From assembly GCF_029407905.1 (NCBI RefSeq), contig NW_026577882.1, positions 1,550,001 to 1,614,000 on the forward strand: a DNA stretch of 64,000 nucleotides, written 5' to 3'. This DNA is from Bubalus kerabau (Eukaryota; Chordata; Mammalia; Artiodactyla; Bovidae). Below the pieces are notes generated by a model. That model was not told where the DNA came from. It saw only the letters and a program-made list of their open reading frames with translations, and searched no databases. Shown here piece after piece: positions 60,331 through 64,000 of the stretch (position 1 is the stretch's first letter; each line of letters begins with the position of its first letter). The position numbers were made by a program, and so were the translations under genes.

Positions 60331-62569
60331 TTGACGGGGGCATCTTGTGGTTTTTCTCGAACTGCGGCGCCAGTGTGGGTTTTCTCACGAGGTACGATGG
60401 GGTACTCAGGGAGCCTCTTGTGTGGTACTAGGGAAGTCAGTTTTCCTGCTTGTGGCGAGGGGAGCGTGTCCTTGCTCTGGAGTCATGGTAGGGGAATCGG
60501 GCATCAAGAGACGTTGAAAAAGGACTCTCCAAGTCTTTCTCGGGTTACTTCAGGAAGCTCTGGGTTCCGTTGACTTGTGCCAGTGACCTCAGGTAGCTTC
60601 TCAGGGAGCCTCTGAGAATTCAGGGATACTGTGGTGTTGGGAGGGGCCTCTCGGGACACCACTGAGTTTGGTTCAATGGAAGAGGGCCTCTTCTCTAGTT
60701 GAGGCAGGAACCTCAGGCTTCCTCTCCATTTCTGACTCCAATTGCAGGGTCCCTGAAGAGTTGGGACAGGAGAGTAAGGCCTCGTCTTGTGTGAAGGAAT
60801 GCAACTTCACTTGCCTCTCGAGTTGTTCATGAGGTGACAGTCCACATATGGAGCTGTGAGTGGAATCTGCGGGTTTTTCCAGACGATGCATGGGGATGTC
60901 AGTGTCCCTTCGTGTTGTGCCTTCATCCACAGGGTTGCCTTCGAAGAGATGTCCGGGCGTCAGGTTCTTATCTAGAGTGGACCGGGAATTCGGGATCTTT
61001 CAGCATGTGGCACCAACCATGAGTCTACTTTTCGAATTTCCTCATGAGACCGGCCTCATCCGGAGGTTCGCGGGGAACGTCGGGAACCCCTTGCAGACAA
61101 AACATGGGAATCGACCCTTCTGTCGCGATCAGGAGGGGTGAAGGGGCTCACAGGAAGTGGTGCCGTGAACTTTGGTGTTTCCCTCGAGTGAGACCGGTAT
61201 GTCAGGGAACTTTGGGGGTCGCATCAAGGGTGCCAAGTACCGTTTTGTACTTCAGGATGGAACGTGGGACTTCCCTTGATACGCTGTAGCGGCCAAGGGC
61301 CTCATCTTGCGATGACGGGGGAGCCACGTGGTTTTTCTCGAGTTGCGGCGGGATTCTCGAGTTACGACGGGGATTTCAGGCTTCCTCTTGTGTTGGGCCA
61401 GGGAAGTCCAATCATCCATTCGAGTTGCGAGGGAGAGCTGGGGGTTGCGCTCGAGTCACTGCAGGGCAAAGGAGACCTCATCTAGGCTTGTGTCCAGGAC
61501 CTAATGTTCCTCTCCAAGGGCCACAGGGATCTCAGGTTTGCATTCCAGACTCACCCAGGGAGGCAGGCCTCATGTCGAAGGGAAGCAAAGGACTCCGCTC
61601 TCCTTTCGAGTCGCGACGGGCACCTCTTGGAGCCCACTTTGTGGCCTAAAGGGAGTCAAGCCTCCTGTGAAGTTTGGAGAGAGGACTTGGGACTGCTCTC
61701 CAGGCCATGCAGGAAAAGATGGCCCTCATCTCGCGATGACGGAGGGATCTTGTGGGTTTTCTCGAGCTGCGGCGCCAGTGTGGGGTTTCACACGAGGTAC
61801 GACGGGGAGCTCAGGGGGCCTCTCGTGTGGCGCCAGGGAAGTCAGGTCTCCATGTGCGTGGCGAGGGGGAGCGCATTATTGCTCTCGAGCTATGGTAGGG
61901 GAATCTGACCTCAAGACGCGTTGAAGAAGGACTCTCGAGGTCTTTCTTCGGTTGTGGCAGGAAACCCTTTTTTCGCTCGACTTTTGCCAGTGGCCTTAAG
62001 GAGCTTCTCAGAATGCCTATGAGAAGTCAGGGATACTGTGGAGATGGGAGGGGCCTCTCGGGACTCCACTGGGTTTGTTTTAATGCAAGAGGGCCTCATC
62101 TCGGGTTGAGGCAGGAACCTCAGGTTTCCTCTCCATTTCTGACTCATATCGAAGCGTGCCTGCAGAGTTGGTATTGGATACTCAGGCCTCGTCTTGTCTG
62201 AGGAAGGGAACTCCGCTTTCCCCTCTCATTGTTTGAGGGGTGACAGGCCAGTTGTGGAGCTGTATGTGGATCCTGCGGGGTTTTCCGGACGTTGAACAGG
62301 GTTGCCAGTGCCCCCTCGTGTAGTGCCTTCATCCACAGGGTTGCCTTAGAAGAGGTGTCCGGGCATCGGGTTCTTATCAAGAGCAAGACCGAGAAATCGG
62401 GGTCTTTTGGCACGTGGCACCAACACGAGGCTACGTCTCGAATTTCTTCGTGAGACTGGCCTCATCCTGAGGTGCGCCATGAAGGTCGGGAATGCCTTCT
62501 AGACAAAGCAGGGGGATCGACCTTCCTGCCGTGATCAGGAGGGGAGAAGGGGCTCAAATGAAGTGGTGC

Positions 62570-63140
62570 CAGGAACTTCGGTGTTCCCTTGGAGTGAGAC
62601 CGGTATATTGGGGAACTTTTGGGGTCACATCAAGGGTGCCAAGTAGCATTTCGAACTTTATGACGAAACATGGGACTTCTCTTGAGACTCTGTAGCGGGC
62701 AAAGGCCTCATATTGCGATGAATGGTGAACCACGTGGTTTTTAAGAGTTGCGGTGGGATTCTCGAGTTACAACGGGAAATTCAGACTTCCTCTTGTGTTG
62801 GCCCAATGAAGACCAATCTTCCATTCGAATTGCGAGGGAGAGATGGGTGTTGCTCTCAAGTCACTGTAGGGCAAAATAGACCTCATCTAGGCTTTTGTCC
62901 AGGACATAATGTTCCTCTCCAGGGGCAACAGGGATCTCGGGGTTGCATTCCAGACTCACCCGAGGTAAGGCCTCGTCTCGAGGGGAAACAAAGTACTCTG
63001 CTCTCCTCTCAAGTCGCGACAGGTATCTCTTGGAGCACATTGAGTGGCCTAAAGGGAGTAAAGCCTCCTGTGAAGTTTGGAGAAAAGACCAGGGATTGCT
63101 CTCCAGGTCAGGCAGGAAAAGAAGTCCCCAATCTCGCGAT
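62570..63140 (+). repeat. Dimeric higher-order repeat, second occurrence
   Basis: This is the counterpart of 59763-60330, with AAGTAGCATTTCGAACTT at 62641 and GACCAGGGATTGCTC near 63090. The monomer between the two carries the ordinary AAGTACCGTTTTG text, so the period is two monomers. Confidence 0.8.
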
Positions 63141-64000
63141 GACGGTGGGTTCCCCGAGCTGCGGCGCCAATGTGGGGTTTCTCACGAGGTATGACAGGGA
63201 GCTCAGGGAGCCTCTCATGTGACGCCAGGGAAGTCAGGTGTCCATGCACATGGCAAGGGGGAGCGTGTCATTGCTCTCGAGTCATGGTAGGGGAATCCGT
63301 CCTCAAGACGCGTTGAAGACGGACTCTTGAGGTCTTTCTCGGGTTGCGGCAGGATACCCTGTGTTCCCTCGACTTGTGCCGGTGACCTCAGGGAGTTGCT
63401 CAGGGTGCCTCTGAGAAGACACTGATACTGTGGAGTTGGGAGGGGCCTCTAGGGACTCCACTGGGTGTGGTATAATACAAGAGGGCCTTATCTCATGTTG
63501 AGGAAGGAACCTCAGGGTTCCTCTCCATTTCAGACTCCGATCTCAGGATTCCTGCAGAGTTGGGACAGGAGAGTCAGGCCTCGTATTCTGTGGAGAAATG
63601 AAACTTAGCTTGCCTCTCGAGTTGTTCACGAGGTAACAGGTCACTTGTCAAGCTGTATGTGGAACCTGCAGAATTTTCCAAAAGATGCACGGGTGTTCAG
63701 GGTCCCTCCTTTTTGTGCCTTCATCCTACGGGATGCATTCCAAGAAGTGTACGGGCATCGGGTTCTTATTAATAGCTGACCGGGAAATGGGGTCTTTCCG
63801 CATGTGGCACCACCCACGAGGCTACATCTCCAGTTTCCTCGTGAGACAGGCCTCATCCTGATGTGCGCTGGGAAGATCGGTAACCCCTTCCACACAAAGC
63901 AGGAGAAAAGACACTCCTGTTGCAATCAGGAGTGGAGAAGGGGCTCAAATGATGTGGTGTGGGGAACATGGGTGTTACCCTCGAGGGAGGCCTGTATGTT

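Larger units (their letters stand above)
59763..64000 (+). repeat. Satellite I-like array, type A (right end, dimeric repeat)
   Basis: Type A monomers with marks at 60221, 61626 and 63029. Text at 59763-60330 and 62570-63140 shares private variants at an offset of 2,807 bp, twice the monomer. From 63465 to the end the sequence matches 32711-33246 instead. The array continues beyond the window. Confidence 0.85.

Overview
The window is ruminant satellite DNA, interrupted by one dead L1 retrotransposon. I find no functional host gene. The bulk is a head-to-tail array of a monomer of about 1.40 kb. All monomers lie in the same orientation and are built from degenerate 31-bp subrepeats anchored on CTCGAG/TCGAG. 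Monomer length, subrepeat length and the bovine-type L1 point to satellite I (the 1.715 satellite) of a Bos-like bovid, from a centromeric or pericentromeric array. Sheep and goat satellite I has a shorter monomer, so a bovine-lineage genome fits best. The family name is from memory, not from a search.

Layout. 1-1641: diverged 'type A' monomers. 1642-9822: an essentially full-length L1 on the minus strand. It has a 5' UTR of about 3 kb with two internal tandem arrays and a (TA)n tract, then broken ORF1, broken ORF2, a 3' UTR with a G-rich tract on the sense strand, and a poly-A tail. It splits one satellite monomer. 9829-25690: type A array. 25691-30285: homogeneous, visibly CpG-rich 'type B' block 1. 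30286-32225: a hybrid tract. 32226-33300: a short type A stretch. 33301-50113: type B block 2, containing two almost identical 2,192-bp out-of-register units. 50114-52055: a second copy of the hybrid tract, 19,829 bp from the first. 52056-57560: type A with one scrambled monomer. 57561-59762: a diverged B-like island. 59763-64000: type A with a dimeric higher-order repeat.

Monomer register was followed with the motif CTTGG(A)GCCC. It starts near 176, 1596, 11192, 12595, 13994, 15397, 16800, 18199, 19610, 21013, 22413, 23832, 25252, 26652, 28057, 29461, 30865, 32265, 33665, 35070, 36476, 37881, 39285, 40691, 42097, 44289, 46480, 47883, 49288, 50694, 52094, 53515, 54936, 56334, 57302, 58701, 60221, 61626 and 63029. 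Most steps are 1398-1411 bp. The exceptions are 1419-1421 bp (a class with a 17-bp insertion, plus one monomer with a palindrome), 2192 and 2191 bp, 968 bp and 1520 bp. The first pair also spans the L1.

The many long open frames in the satellite, on both strands, are a by-product of GC-rich repeats with few stop codons. I do not annotate them as genes. What is most informative here is the array's evolution: local homogenisation of a CpG-rich subfamily, out-of-register exchange at short shared subrepeats, and long-range copying of array segments.
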